Shown here: positions 1-5,164 of the stretch, in pieces | How the letters are laid out: every line of letters begins with the position of its first letter | How positions within the stretch are numbered: position 1 is the stretch's first letter | Source: an uncultured Ruminococcus sp. | GTDB lineage: Bacteria > Bacillota > Clostridia > Oscillospirales > Ruminococcaceae | Direction: 5' to 3' | Length of the DNA stretch: 5,164 bases | Assembly: GCA_902796865.1 (NCBI GenBank) | Contig: CADBQZ010000014.1 | Location: 1-5,164 of the forward strand | Made by a program: the position numbers and the translations under genes | The notes under the pieces: generated by a model | What the model was told of the DNA's origin: nothing | Database searches by the model: none | The model's input: only the letters and a program-made list of their open reading frames with translations

Positions 1-234
1 AATTTCCGGCTTTCAAAAAAAGATCCGCAGACACATAAGCTTGATGATATGCTGCATGATCTTGCCTGCAAGGCGGCTATAAAAGCAAATGATAAAAATT
101 CTGTGTCAGAGCTTCAGGCACTTGCAGAAAATGTGATAAATGACGAGCGTATACGGCATTGTCCGCACGGAAGACCGGTCATGTTCCTGCTTTCAAGGCG
201 TGATATAGAAAAGCAGTTCAAGAGGATAGTTTAA
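1..234 (+). CDS. mutL: DNA mismatch repair protein MutL, C-terminal end (partial)
   Basis: The frame is open from base 1 and ends at TAA 232-234, so this is the last 77 codons of a gene that begins upstream of the window. Two blocks match the C-terminal dimerisation/endonuclease domain of MutL: ACKAAIKAND (window codons 22-31) and CPHGRP (codons 54-59, bases 160-177). In the family, CPHGRP helps form the metal-binding nicking site of MutL proteins from bacteria that lack MutH. The protein is therefore probably a nicking MutL that acts with MutS after mismatch recognition. The DQHAA-type motif of the same site would lie upstream and cannot be checked. The internal ATG at 49 is not the gene start, because conserved sequence continues ahead of it. 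The stop lies one base before miaA, which implies co-transcription and probably translational coupling. Confidence 0.93.
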   Translation, partial: NFRLSKKDPQTHKLDDMLHDLACKAAIKANDKNSVSELQALAENVINDERIRHCPHGRPVMFLLSRRDIEKQFKRIV

Positions 235-235
235 A

Positions 236-1177
236 ATGGATAAAATAAAGCTTGTCGCTGTTGTGGGGCCTACCGCTTCGGGAAAGACCGCACTTGGAGT
301 TGAGATAGCAAAGGAATTTAACGGTGAGGTAGTATCGGCCGATTCTATGCAGATATACAAAGGTCTTGATATAGCTACTGCAAAGCCTACAGAAGAGGAA
401 ATGCAGGGGATACCTCATCACCTTGTAGGGATACTTGACAGAGACGTTTCATTCAGTGTCGCTGATTATGTAGAGCTTGCGAAAAAAAGCATAGAAGATA
501 TTGTAAGCCGCGGCAAGCTTCCGGTGCTCGTAGGCGGTACAGGTCTTTATATATCTTCGCTTTTAGACGGCATTGTTTTTCCTGATATAAAGTCAGACGA
601 AAATGTACGAAAAAGGATACAAAAAGAAATAGATGAGTACGGAGCTGAGGTAGTATTTGAAAAGCTTAAAGCGGCAGACCCGGAAACCGCAGCAGAGCTT
701 CATCCGAACAATAAGGTAAGAGTGATAAGAGCGCTTGAAGTCTATGAGCTTACCGGAAGAAAATTAAGCGAATATAAGGATGAAAGCATAAAGTATCCGT
801 CGCCTTATGATGCGGTCATAATAGGCATCGGAGCATATGACCGCAGCAAGCTGTACGACAGGATAAATATGCGGGTTGATAAGATGCTCGAAAACGGGCT
901 TATAGATGAAGCAAAGGAAGTCTTTTTGGCAGGCGGCATGAAAACATCGGCAAATGCGATAGGTTATAAGGAACTTATACCGTATTTTGAAAATAAGTCA
1001 GACCTTAATACCTGTATAGAAAAAATAAAGCAGGAAACACGCCGATATGCAAAGAGACAGCTCACTTGGTTTAGAAAAAATGCAAAAATTCAATGGATTA
1101 TGTTAGAGGAATTGGACAATAGGGAGAAAATTCATGATTATTGCAGGAAAATTATAGCCAAGCAGATAACTTTGTGA
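236..1177 (+). CDS. miaA: tRNA dimethylallyltransferase MiaA
   Basis: MiaA transfers a dimethylallyl group from DMAPP to N6 of A37 in tRNAs that read UNN codons; MiaB-type enzymes often then add methylthio. The 313 residues match the usual family length. The P-loop GPTASGKT is at residues 11-18, followed by the DSMQIYKGLDIATAKPT block (36-52) that holds the catalytic Asp (D36). GGTGLYI (100-106) contains the conserved Thr T102. The C-terminal basic block RRYAKRQLTWFRK (269-281) is typical of substrate-tRNA and pyrophosphate binding. The ATG at 236 is supported by AGAGGA at 221-226, nine bases upstream and inside the end of mutL. The order mutL-miaA-hfq is common in Firmicutes. The stop codon TGA (1175-1177) overlaps the extended -10 element proposed for hfq. 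All key residues are present and I see nothing broken. Confidence 0.97.
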   Translation: MDKIKLVAVVGPTASGKTALGVEIAKEFNGEVVSADSMQIYKGLDIATAKPTEEEMQGIPHHLVGILDRDVSFSVADYVELAKKSIEDIVSRGKLPVLVGGTGLYISSLLDGIVFPDIKSDENVRKRIQKEIDEYGAEVVFEKLKAADPETAAELHPNNKVRVIRALEVYELTGRKLSEYKDESIKYPSPYDAVIIGIGAYDRSKLYDRINMRVDKMLENGLIDEAKEVFLAGGMKTSANAIGYKELIPYFENKSDLNTCIEKIKQETRRYAKRQLTWFRKNAKIQWIMLEELDNREKIHDYCRKIIAKQITL

Positions 1178-1183
1178 TATAAT
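1175..1183 (+). promoter_or_regulatory. Extended -10 promoter for hfq
   Basis: TGATATAAT is a perfect extended -10 (TGn followed by TATAAT at 1178-1183). Seventeen bases upstream, TAGCCA (1155-1160) matches the TTGACA -35 consensus at four of six positions. A vegetative-sigma promoter here would start transcription near 1189-1191, giving hfq a leader of roughly 150 bases. The TG of the element is part of the miaA stop codon. The area is AT-rich, so chance matches are more likely, but TATAAT with a TGn extension is a good fit, and it sits where miaA ends and a long gap begins. Read-through from mutL-miaA may also contribute, since no clear terminator follows miaA. Confidence 0.6.
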
Positions 1184-1343
1184 ATAAAATAAGTATTTTT
1201 ATAGGTGATAATGTGCCTTTTTTCAGAAAAAGAACAGATCGCCTGTCGAAATATATATAACGGACAAATGTCCAAAGAAAACAACAAGACGTATCCTATA
1301 AGAAAGGATACAGGGAGACAAAAAACGATCAAGGGGTGTAATA
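1178..1343 (+). other. Non-coding gap / hfq leader region
   Basis: This 166-base stretch has no supportable gene. It holds the proposed promoter, an AT-only stem (CTTTTT at 1217-1222 pairing with AAAAAG at 1227-1232), a small dyad GGAC-AAAT-GTCC at 1262-1273, and a stronger hairpin at 1291-1311. Between these the + strand is rich in A and purine runs (for example around 1274-1288 and 1319-1326), the kind of single-stranded RNA that Hfq can bind. The hfq ribosome binding site AAGGGGTG is at 1331-1338. A 64-codon GTG-started frame beginning at 1205 crosses the hfq start and shows no protein-like features. Confidence 0.6.
1291..1311 (+). promoter_or_regulatory. Hairpin (7-bp perfect dyad) in the hfq leader
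   Basis: GTATCCT (1291-1297) is the exact reverse complement of AGGATAC (1305-1311), with a seven-base loop. As RNA this gives a stable stem ending 32 bases before the hfq ATG and about 20 bases before its ribosome binding site. No T-run follows, so it is not a classical intrinsic terminator. It could be an RNA structure that affects stability or translation of hfq, a protein-binding site on RNA, or a DNA operator. The dyad is directly visible; any function is inference. Confidence 0.5.
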
Positions 1344-1592
1344 ATGAACAGAGCACTAAATCTACAGGACGTATTCTTGAATCAGGCAAGAAAAGATAAA
1401 ATACCTGTTACATTTATTCTTGTGAATGGCTTTCAGTTCAAGGGAACTGTAAGAGGATTTGACAACTATGTGGTGATAATAGACTGTGAAGGCAAGCAGA
1501 ATCTTGTTTACAAACACGCTATATCAACTATCGTTCCGATAAAGCCGATACCGATACTTGATTCTTCGGAAAGATCGGAAGCTATTCAGTAA
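1344..1592 (+). CDS. hfq: RNA chaperone Hfq
   Basis: Hfq is an Sm-like protein that forms a hexameric ring and binds small RNAs and A-rich mRNA segments. The 82-residue product carries both Sm motifs: Q8, the VNGFQFKG strand (27-34), D40, and the hallmark YKHAIST (56-62) whose K57 and H58 line the proximal U-binding pore. The rim patch is R16 K17 D18 K19, three basic residues; this resembles the basic RRER patch of E. coli more than the RKEN patch I recall for B. subtilis. The tail after the Sm fold is short (about 17 residues), as in Gram-positive homologues, not long and disordered as in E. coli. The ATG at 1344 has AAGGGGTG at 1331-1338, a strong, well-spaced site. It follows miaA as in many bacteria but appears to have its own promoter and a structured leader. 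Confidence 0.97.
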   Translation: MNRALNLQDVFLNQARKDKIPVTFILVNGFQFKGTVRGFDNYVVIIDCEGKQNLVYKHAISTIVPIKPIPILDSSERSEAIQ

Positions 1593-1605
1593 GGAAAGTG
1601 AAAGA

Positions 1606-2862
1606 ATGAATTCATTCACAATAAGGCTTTTAAGCGTACTGCTGCTGGTCGGTATATCTACCTCGCTGTTTTCGATAGTATATCATATGAACAATGAGAA
1701 CTATAAAACAGAAACGGCGATCTTTTCAAGAGAAAATGATGCAGTATCCTTCAAGGCTGTATATGTCCGTGATGAAGAGATATTAAACTACAGCGGCGCC
1801 GGAGTTGTTTCATACACTGTGCCGGACGGCGGAAAGTTAGCAAACGGCTCGGTCATAGCCGAGATATATGCGGACGGTTCGCAGATAGATGTAAAGCAGA
1901 GGATAGATAAGCTCCAGAGCGATCTTGAGCTTATAAAGAAGATACAGAATCCCGGAACAGCAGAATCTGCACAGCCTGGCAGTATATCAGCACTTATAAA
2001 TGAAAAATACCGGAGCGTTATAGATGCTCGTGAAAAGGGAAAGATAGGCGACATATCGGATGATGCCGATGAGCTTGTCGTACTCATGAGCACATATCAG
2101 ATGATGACGGATGAAACGGTCGATCTTACAAAGCGTATGAATGATATAAAGACAGAACTTCAGAAGCTTCAGGCATCGGAAATGGTGCCTATGGATACGA
2201 TAGTTTCGGACAAATCGGCTTATTTTGTAAGTTATGCTGACGGATATGAAGATACATTTGCGGCGGATAAACTGGGAGATATAACACCCGAGCTTATAGA
2301 AAAAGTTGAAGATTCAGAGAAAAGCAGCGAAAAAGGCGTTATAGGAAAGCTTATAAAAAGCTGTGACTGGTATGTTGTAGGTGTTATCGACAATAAAGAA
2401 AGACAGTTTGCAGCCGAAGAAGATGTAAAGCTCAAATTCCAGTCTACATCTGAGATGATAGATGGTACTGTGCAGGAAATAAGAGGTACAGATACGCCCG
2501 GAAAAGATATCGTTATAGTCAAGTGTGACGAGATAACTTATGATCTTGTTCAGCACAGGACAGAACGTGTCGAAATGATAAAGGGTGAGTACGAAGGTAT
2601 AAAGGTCCCGAGAAAGGCTATAAGGTTCAAAGACATAGAAGAAAAGAAGGTCGATGAAAAGACCGGAGAAGAAACTGTCACGACCGTAAACAGCAAGGGC
2701 GTTTATATAAAACTCGGAGAGCAGATAAGCTTTAAGAGGGTAGATGTTGTATATGAAGGAGATAATTTCGTACTTTCGGCGATAAATGCCGGAAGCGATT
2801 ATGTTTCCATGTACGATGATGTTGTAGTGGAAGGTGTTGATGCAGATGGAAACGGCGTTTAG
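1606..2862 (+). CDS. HlyD-like membrane-anchored protein (periplasmic-adaptor fold), orphan
   Basis: The function is unknown; the resemblance is to the HlyD/membrane-fusion family. The 418-residue protein starts with a hydrophobic segment (about residues 6-26), probably a signal anchor that leaves the rest outside the membrane. Next comes a lipoyl-like half motif (about 66-88, with YTVPDGGKLANGSVIAEIY), then helical, probably coiled-coil stretches (about 93-114 and 173-190), a beta-barrel-like part beginning at W255 (DWYVVGVID), and a C-terminal part from about 333 (KVPRKAIRF, then GVYIKLGE and DDVVVEG) typical of the membrane-proximal domain of adaptors. I chose ATG 1606 because AAGGAAAG at 1591-1598 precedes it and the hydrophobic segment follows at once. 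An in-frame ATG at 1558 would add 16 polar residues and overlap hfq. No ABC, MFS or RND transporter gene adjoins it. The gene lies 13 bases after hfq and overlaps yggS, suggesting an envelope role linked to the division cluster (inference). Confidence 0.72.
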   Translation: MNSFTIRLLSVLLLVGISTSLFSIVYHMNNENYKTETAIFSRENDAVSFKAVYVRDEEILNYSGAGVVSYTVPDGGKLANGSVIAEIYADGSQIDVKQRIDKLQSDLELIKKIQNPGTAESAQPGSISALINEKYRSVIDAREKGKIGDISDDADELVVLMSTYQMMTDETVDLTKRMNDIKTELQKLQASEMVPMDTIVSDKSAYFVSYADGYEDTFAADKLGDITPELIEKVEDSEKSSEKGVIGKLIKSCDWYVVGVIDNKERQFAAEEDVKLKFQSTSEMIDGTVQEIRGTDTPGKDIVIVKCDEITYDLVQHRTERVEMIKGEYEGIKVPRKAIRFKDIEEKKVDEKTGEETVTTVNSKGVYIKLGEQISFKRVDVVYEGDNFVLSAINAGSDYVSMYDDVVVEGVDADGNGV

Positions 2863-3541
2863 CTATATTGATGAAAACTACAAGCGCATATCTTACGAGG
2901 TAGGCGAAGCGTGTGCAAAATACAGAAAGCCCGGTGAAAAGGTCGATATTATGGCTGTCACCAAAACGGTAGACCCGCTTGCTGTAAACCATGCAGTAGG
3001 TCTTGGGATAGAGCTTCTCGGCGAGAACCGTGTACAGGAATATCTTTCTAAAAAGGAAGCATACAGCAAAAATGCACAGGTACAGTTTATCGGACATCTT
3101 CAGACTAACAAGGTAAAATATATAATCGACAGCGTATCTTTGATACAATCGGTAGACAGCGTAAAGCTTGCTTCCGAGATAGACAGACAGGCTGAAAAGG
3201 TCGGAAAGGTCTGTGATGTGCTGGTCGAAGTAAACATCGGCAATGAGGAGTCGAAGAGCGGGGTTGATAAAAACTCTCTCGAACAGCTTCTTTTTGATAT
3301 ATCAGAGATGAAAAACATAAAGGTCTGCGGACTTATGGCTATACCGCCGGCAGAAGGCTCGGAGAGGTTTTTAGCGGAGATGCAGCAGATATTTTATGAT
3401 ATCTCAGAGAAAAAAACAGAGAATATAAACATGGATATACTTTCAATGGGTATGTCCGGAGACTATGTTCAGGCGATAAAATACGGTTCAACGCTCGTTC
3501 GTATAGGACGCGGACTTTTCGGACCGAGAAATTACCGCTGA
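2840..3541 (+). CDS. yggS: PLP homeostasis protein, YggS/YlmE/PROSC family
   Basis: This small protein binds pyridoxal 5'-phosphate and helps keep vitamin B6 pools balanced; members have no well-established enzymatic reaction. It has the fold-type III (alanine racemase-like) barrel of the family. The PLP lysine is K42 in AVTKT, followed by GENRVQE (61-67), FIGHLQTNK (83-91), the VEVNIG and KSGVD segment, GLMAIPP, and the phosphate-binding C-terminus SMGMSGDYVQAIKYGSTLVRIG. At 233 residues it is the usual length. The start is uncertain among GTG 2834, ATG 2840 and ATG 2846; GGAAGGTG at 2829-2836 best serves 2840 or 2846. Any of these lies inside the end of the upstream HlyD-like gene in another frame, so translation is probably coupled. 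In B. subtilis the homologue ylmE lies just upstream of sepF, as here. Confidence 0.93.
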   Translation: MQMETAFSYIDENYKRISYEVGEACAKYRKPGEKVDIMAVTKTVDPLAVNHAVGLGIELLGENRVQEYLSKKEAYSKNAQVQFIGHLQTNKVKYIIDSVSLIQSVDSVKLASEIDRQAEKVGKVCDVLVEVNIGNEESKSGVDKNSLEQLLFDISEMKNIKVCGLMAIPPAEGSERFLAEMQQIFYDISEKKTENINMDILSMGMSGDYVQAIKYGSTLVRIGRGLFGPRNYR

Positions 3542-3563
3542 AACAAAAGAAGGAACAGAAATT

Positions 3564-3592
3564 AAAAGCCGGTCAGGGTGATGACGGGTTTT
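3564..3592 (+). terminator. Terminator-like hairpin between yggS and sepF
   Basis: AAAA (3564-3567) and TTTT (3589-3592) flank an imperfect stem: CC (3569-3570) pairs with GG (3586-3587) and GTCA (3572-3575) with TGAC (3582-3585). There is a one-base bulge at 3571, a G/G mismatch at 3568/3588, and a six-base loop. The T-run is only four long, so this is at best a weak terminator or attenuator that would lower, not stop, transcription into sepF. It may also be a processing or stability element. The pairing is visible; the role is inference. Confidence 0.35.
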
Positions 3593-3637
3593 AAGAAAGC
3601 TGTTATTTAAGCAGTGAAAGATAGGAGAGCAAGTATA

Positions 3638-4171
3638 ATGGATCTTTTTAAGAACATCAAGGACTTTTTTGTGCCGCCGGAGGATATGGACGACGATCAG
3701 TATGATGAAATGTCATACAATAAGCCGGAACAGGATCCCCGTGAGCTTCACAGCTCTTCACCGAGCGGAGGTTATTCGGGAAGCTACGGCAGCAGCAGAG
3801 ATGAGTATGACAACAGCAGAAGTGCACGTGCTCAGAGATTTGAGACAGAAGAACAGAGAAGAGGTAATAAGGTAGTGAATATTCAGGCTACAGCACAGCT
3901 TCAGGTAGTACTCGTAAAGCCGGAGGTATTTACCGATGCAAAGCAGATAGCAGATCATCTTATCGCCAAGAAGACTGTTGTATTGAATCTTGAGACAGCA
4001 TCGGCAGACACCAAGAGAAGGATCATAGACTTTCTTGTAGGCGTTGCATATGCAAACGGCGGAAGCTTAAAGCCTGTTGCCAACATGACATATATCATAA
4101 CTCCTTACAATGTCGGATTCATAGGTGAAGACCTTGTGGGGGAGCTTGAAAACAACGGAGTGATAATCTAA
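3638..4171 (+). CDS. sepF: Cell division protein SepF
   Basis: SepF is an FtsZ-binding membrane anchor that bundles and aligns FtsZ filaments at the septum. The 177-residue protein has the three expected parts. The N-terminus MDLFKNIKDFFV is an amphipathic, membrane-inserting helix. Residues about 15-77 form a polar linker rich in Asp/Glu, then in Ser, Gly, Tyr and Arg. Residues about 78-166 form the conserved SepF core, running from KVVNIQ through LNLETASADTKRRIIDFLVGVAYANGG to YIITPYNVGF. I chose ATG 3638 because TAGGAGAG at 3622-3629 lies a normal distance upstream and because the amphipathic helix must be at the extreme N-terminus. An in-frame GTG at 3614 would add MKDRRASI ahead of that helix and lacks a good ribosome binding site. 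ylmH follows three bases after the stop. Confidence 0.96.
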   Translation: MDLFKNIKDFFVPPEDMDDDQYDEMSYNKPEQDPRELHSSSPSGGYSGSYGSSRDEYDNSRSARAQRFETEEQRRGNKVVNIQATAQLQVVLVKPEVFTDAKQIADHLIAKKTVVLNLETASADTKRRIIDFLVGVAYANGGSLKPVANMTYIITPYNVGFIGEDLVGELENNGVII

Positions 4172-4174
4172 AAT

Positions 4175-4936
4175 ATGAGTGACTTTGCATCTTCATCGGA
4201 GGACAAGCTGTTTTATTCGAGGATAGATGACATGATAAGGCTTTCGGACAAAAAAGGAGCTGTATATTCTTCTTTTTTGAACGAAAAGGAATGTGCCAAT
4301 GCTCAAAGACGGTTAGAAAACTTTGGCTGTAAAAATTTTCGTTTTTACGGAGTATTTAATGATCCGGCAAGAAAAATGCTTTGCGTATATCGTGAGTATT
4401 TCGAGCCTTGCGATGATGATTTCCCGATAGATTGTCTGACCTTTGTATTTAAAAACGAAGGAAAGCTTTCACATCGTGATTTTTTAGGAGCATTAATGGC
4501 GCTTGGCATAAAGCGTGAAACTGTCGGCGATATAGTTATAGAAGGCACAACAGCACAGATAGCAGTTTGTCGTGCGGTGAAGAATGTTATAGTAAACGAT
4601 ATAAAAAAGATAGGCTCTGAAGGGGTCAAATATAAGGAAGACTTTGGTGGGATACTTGAAAAAAGGCAGGATTTCAAAGAGATAGACGGTACTGTACAGT
4701 CGATGCGGCTAGATGCAGTCGCAGGGCTTGCTTTGGGATTGAGCCGTACAAAAACGGCTGCTCTTATAAAGTCGGCAGGGGCAGAGGTGAACTTTGTCCT
4801 TAGAAATGACTGTTCATTTATACTGTCTGAGCAGGATGTGTTTTCGATAAGAGGATTTGGAAAGTTTATCGTTGCCGAAAATTCAGGTATCACAAAAAAA
4901 GGCAGGATACACATTAAAGTGTTGAAATATTGTTAA
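4175..4936 (+). CDS. ylmH: S4-domain RNA-binding protein YlmH
   Basis: YlmH is an S4-type RNA-binding protein encoded in the Gram-positive division cluster. Work on B. subtilis links it to ribosome-associated quality control, where it acts on stalled large subunits carrying peptidyl-tRNA; the division link is mainly its genomic position. The 253 residues include the signature block SHRDFLGALMALGIKRETVGDI (99-120) and a C-terminal S4 domain (about 178-240) beginning MRLDAVAGLALGLSRTKTAALI, with the conserved Arg/Ser/Lys surface used for rRNA contact. The ATG at 4175 comes three bases after the sepF stop. The nearest Shine-Dalgarno-like sequence, GGAGTGA (4157-4163), is rather far upstream and inside sepF, so translation probably depends on coupling to sepF. 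In many relatives a ylmG/yggT gene lies between sepF and ylmH; here there is no room for one. Confidence 0.92.
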   Translation: MSDFASSSEDKLFYSRIDDMIRLSDKKGAVYSSFLNEKECANAQRRLENFGCKNFRFYGVFNDPARKMLCVYREYFEPCDDDFPIDCLTFVFKNEGKLSHRDFLGALMALGIKRETVGDIVIEGTTAQIAVCRAVKNVIVNDIKKIGSEGVKYKEDFGGILEKRQDFKEIDGTVQSMRLDAVAGLALGLSRTKTAALIKSAGAEVNFVLRNDCSFILSEQDVFSIRGFGKFIVAENSGITKKGRIHIKVLKYC

Positions 4937-4944
4937 GAGGTGAG
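4937..4944 (+). promoter_or_regulatory. Ribosome binding site that fixes the divIVA TTG start
   Basis: GAGGTGAG immediately follows the ylmH stop and lies nine bases (counted from GAGG) before TTG 4950-4952. The divIVA frame has an in-frame stop (TGA 4941-4943) just upstream and no ATG or GTG until well inside the conserved region, so this site and the TTG decide the start. Confidence 0.8.
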
Positions 4945-4949
4945 TTGCG

Positions 4950-5164
4950 TTGATCAGTGCAAGCGACATCAGGGAAAGAAAATTTGAAAAAGCCGCTTTC
5001 GGTTATAAGCAGGAGGATATCGACGATTTCCTCGATGAGCTTATCCGTGAGCTTGAAGAAATGGATGCGGAAAGAGAAGACCTTCACAGCAAGATACAGA
5101 TACTTGCAGACAAGGTCAGAGAATACCGTCAGGATGAAGATGCTTTGAAGGACGCTCTTTTAGG
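4950..5164 (+). CDS. divIVA: Septum/pole-site protein DivIVA, N-terminal part (partial, TTG start)
   Basis: The frame opens with TTG at 4950 and runs off the window after 71 codons. The product begins MISASDIRERKFEKAAFGYK, followed by QEDIDDFLDELIRELEEM. This matches the DivIVA N-terminal domain: a short membrane-binding segment, the conserved F-G-Y turn (residues 17-19), then the start of a parallel coiled coil (about 21-71, rich in Glu, Leu, Asp and Lys). DivIVA binds negatively curved membrane at septa and poles and recruits partner proteins, which vary by species. F17 aligns with the membrane-inserting Phe of B. subtilis DivIVA, but the adjacent Arg (R18 there) has no counterpart here, as the segment is one residue shorter; K20 may supply charge. 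It follows ylmH by 13 bases, the standard order. The C-terminal part lies outside the window. Confidence 0.93.
   Translation, partial: MISASDIRERKFEKAAFGYKQEDIDDFLDELIRELEEMDAEREDLHSKIQILADKVREYRQDEDALKDALL

Noticed and set aside
1184..1202. AT-rich inverted repeat after miaA as an intrinsic terminator
   Set aside because: The stem is only A/T pairs with an uneven arm, so it would be unstable. The area is better explained by the promoter.
1262..1273. GGAC-AAAT-GTCC dyad as a regulator site
   Set aside because: A four-base-pair arm is expected by chance at this scale, and it matches no operator I know.
1205..1399. 64-codon + strand frame with GTG start in the hfq leader
   Set aside because: It overlaps the start of hfq in another frame, has no good ribosome binding site, and its product shows no domain, membrane segment or compositional signal.
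1558..1605. Longer N-terminus for the HlyD-like protein from ATG 1558
   Set aside because: It would overlap hfq by 35 bases, lacks a ribosome binding site, and puts 16 charged residues before the membrane anchor. ATG 1606 has a clear site at 1591-1598.
2732..3148. 138-codon minus-strand frame across the HlyD-like/yggS junction
   Set aside because: It lies antisense to two supported genes and its product has no recognisable feature.
3614..3637. Longer SepF from GTG 3614
   Set aside because: SepF needs its amphipathic helix at the very N-terminus, and ATG 3638 has the better ribosome binding site (TAGGAGAG at 3622-3629).
4345..4914. 189-codon open frame on the minus strand opposite ylmH
   Set aside because: It is fully antisense to a well-conserved gene, and its Ser/Ile/Phe/Pro-rich translation is typical of the shadow of A-rich coding DNA.
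1..5164. Mobile elements, CRISPR arrays, toxin-antitoxin or defence genes, riboswitches
   Set aside because: I found no transposase or integrase motifs, regular direct repeats, terminal inverted repeats, tRNA-like cloverleaf or known riboswitch core. Coding style is uniform across the window.

Overview
The window looks like chromosomal DNA from a Clostridia-type Firmicute, probably of the Ruminococcus/Oscillospiraceae or Lachnospiraceae kind. This rests on gene content and order and on A-rich coding sequence with heavy use of ATA (Ile) and AGA (Arg). The genus is an inference. All recognisable genes lie on the + strand, are tightly packed, and share similar codon use. I see no mobile element, CRISPR array, tRNA, rRNA or sign of recent transfer.

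Layout: (1) 1-1177, the 3' end of mutL (mismatch-repair endonuclease) followed after one base by miaA (tRNA A37 prenyltransferase). (2) 1178-1343, a 166-base gap with an extended -10 promoter that overlaps the miaA stop codon, then an A-rich leader with a strong 7-bp hairpin. (3) 1344-1592, hfq (RNA chaperone). (4) 1606-2862, a single-pass membrane protein resembling HlyD-type periplasmic adaptors, with no transporter gene beside it. (5) 2840-3541, yggS/ylmE (PLP homeostasis protein), whose start overlaps the adaptor gene. (6) 3542-3637, a short gap with a terminator-like hairpin. (7) 3638-4171, sepF. (8) 4175-4936, ylmH (S4-domain RNA-binding protein). (9) 4950 to the window edge, the start of divIVA, which uses a TTG start codon.

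The region joins two well-known Firmicute neighbourhoods: mutL-miaA-hfq (DNA repair, tRNA modification, RNA regulation) and the yggS-sepF-ylmH-divIVA division cluster. SepF tethers FtsZ to the membrane, DivIVA marks curved membrane at septa and poles, and YlmH is tied to ribosome quality control. The ylmG/yggT gene often found between sepF and ylmH is absent here. The HlyD-like gene sits at the seam.

Most of the window is ordinary conserved housekeeping sequence. I do not see a convincing undescribed system. The points most worth a second look are the orphan HlyD-like protein in a division operon, the structured hfq leader, the hairpin ahead of sepF, and the TTG-started divIVA.
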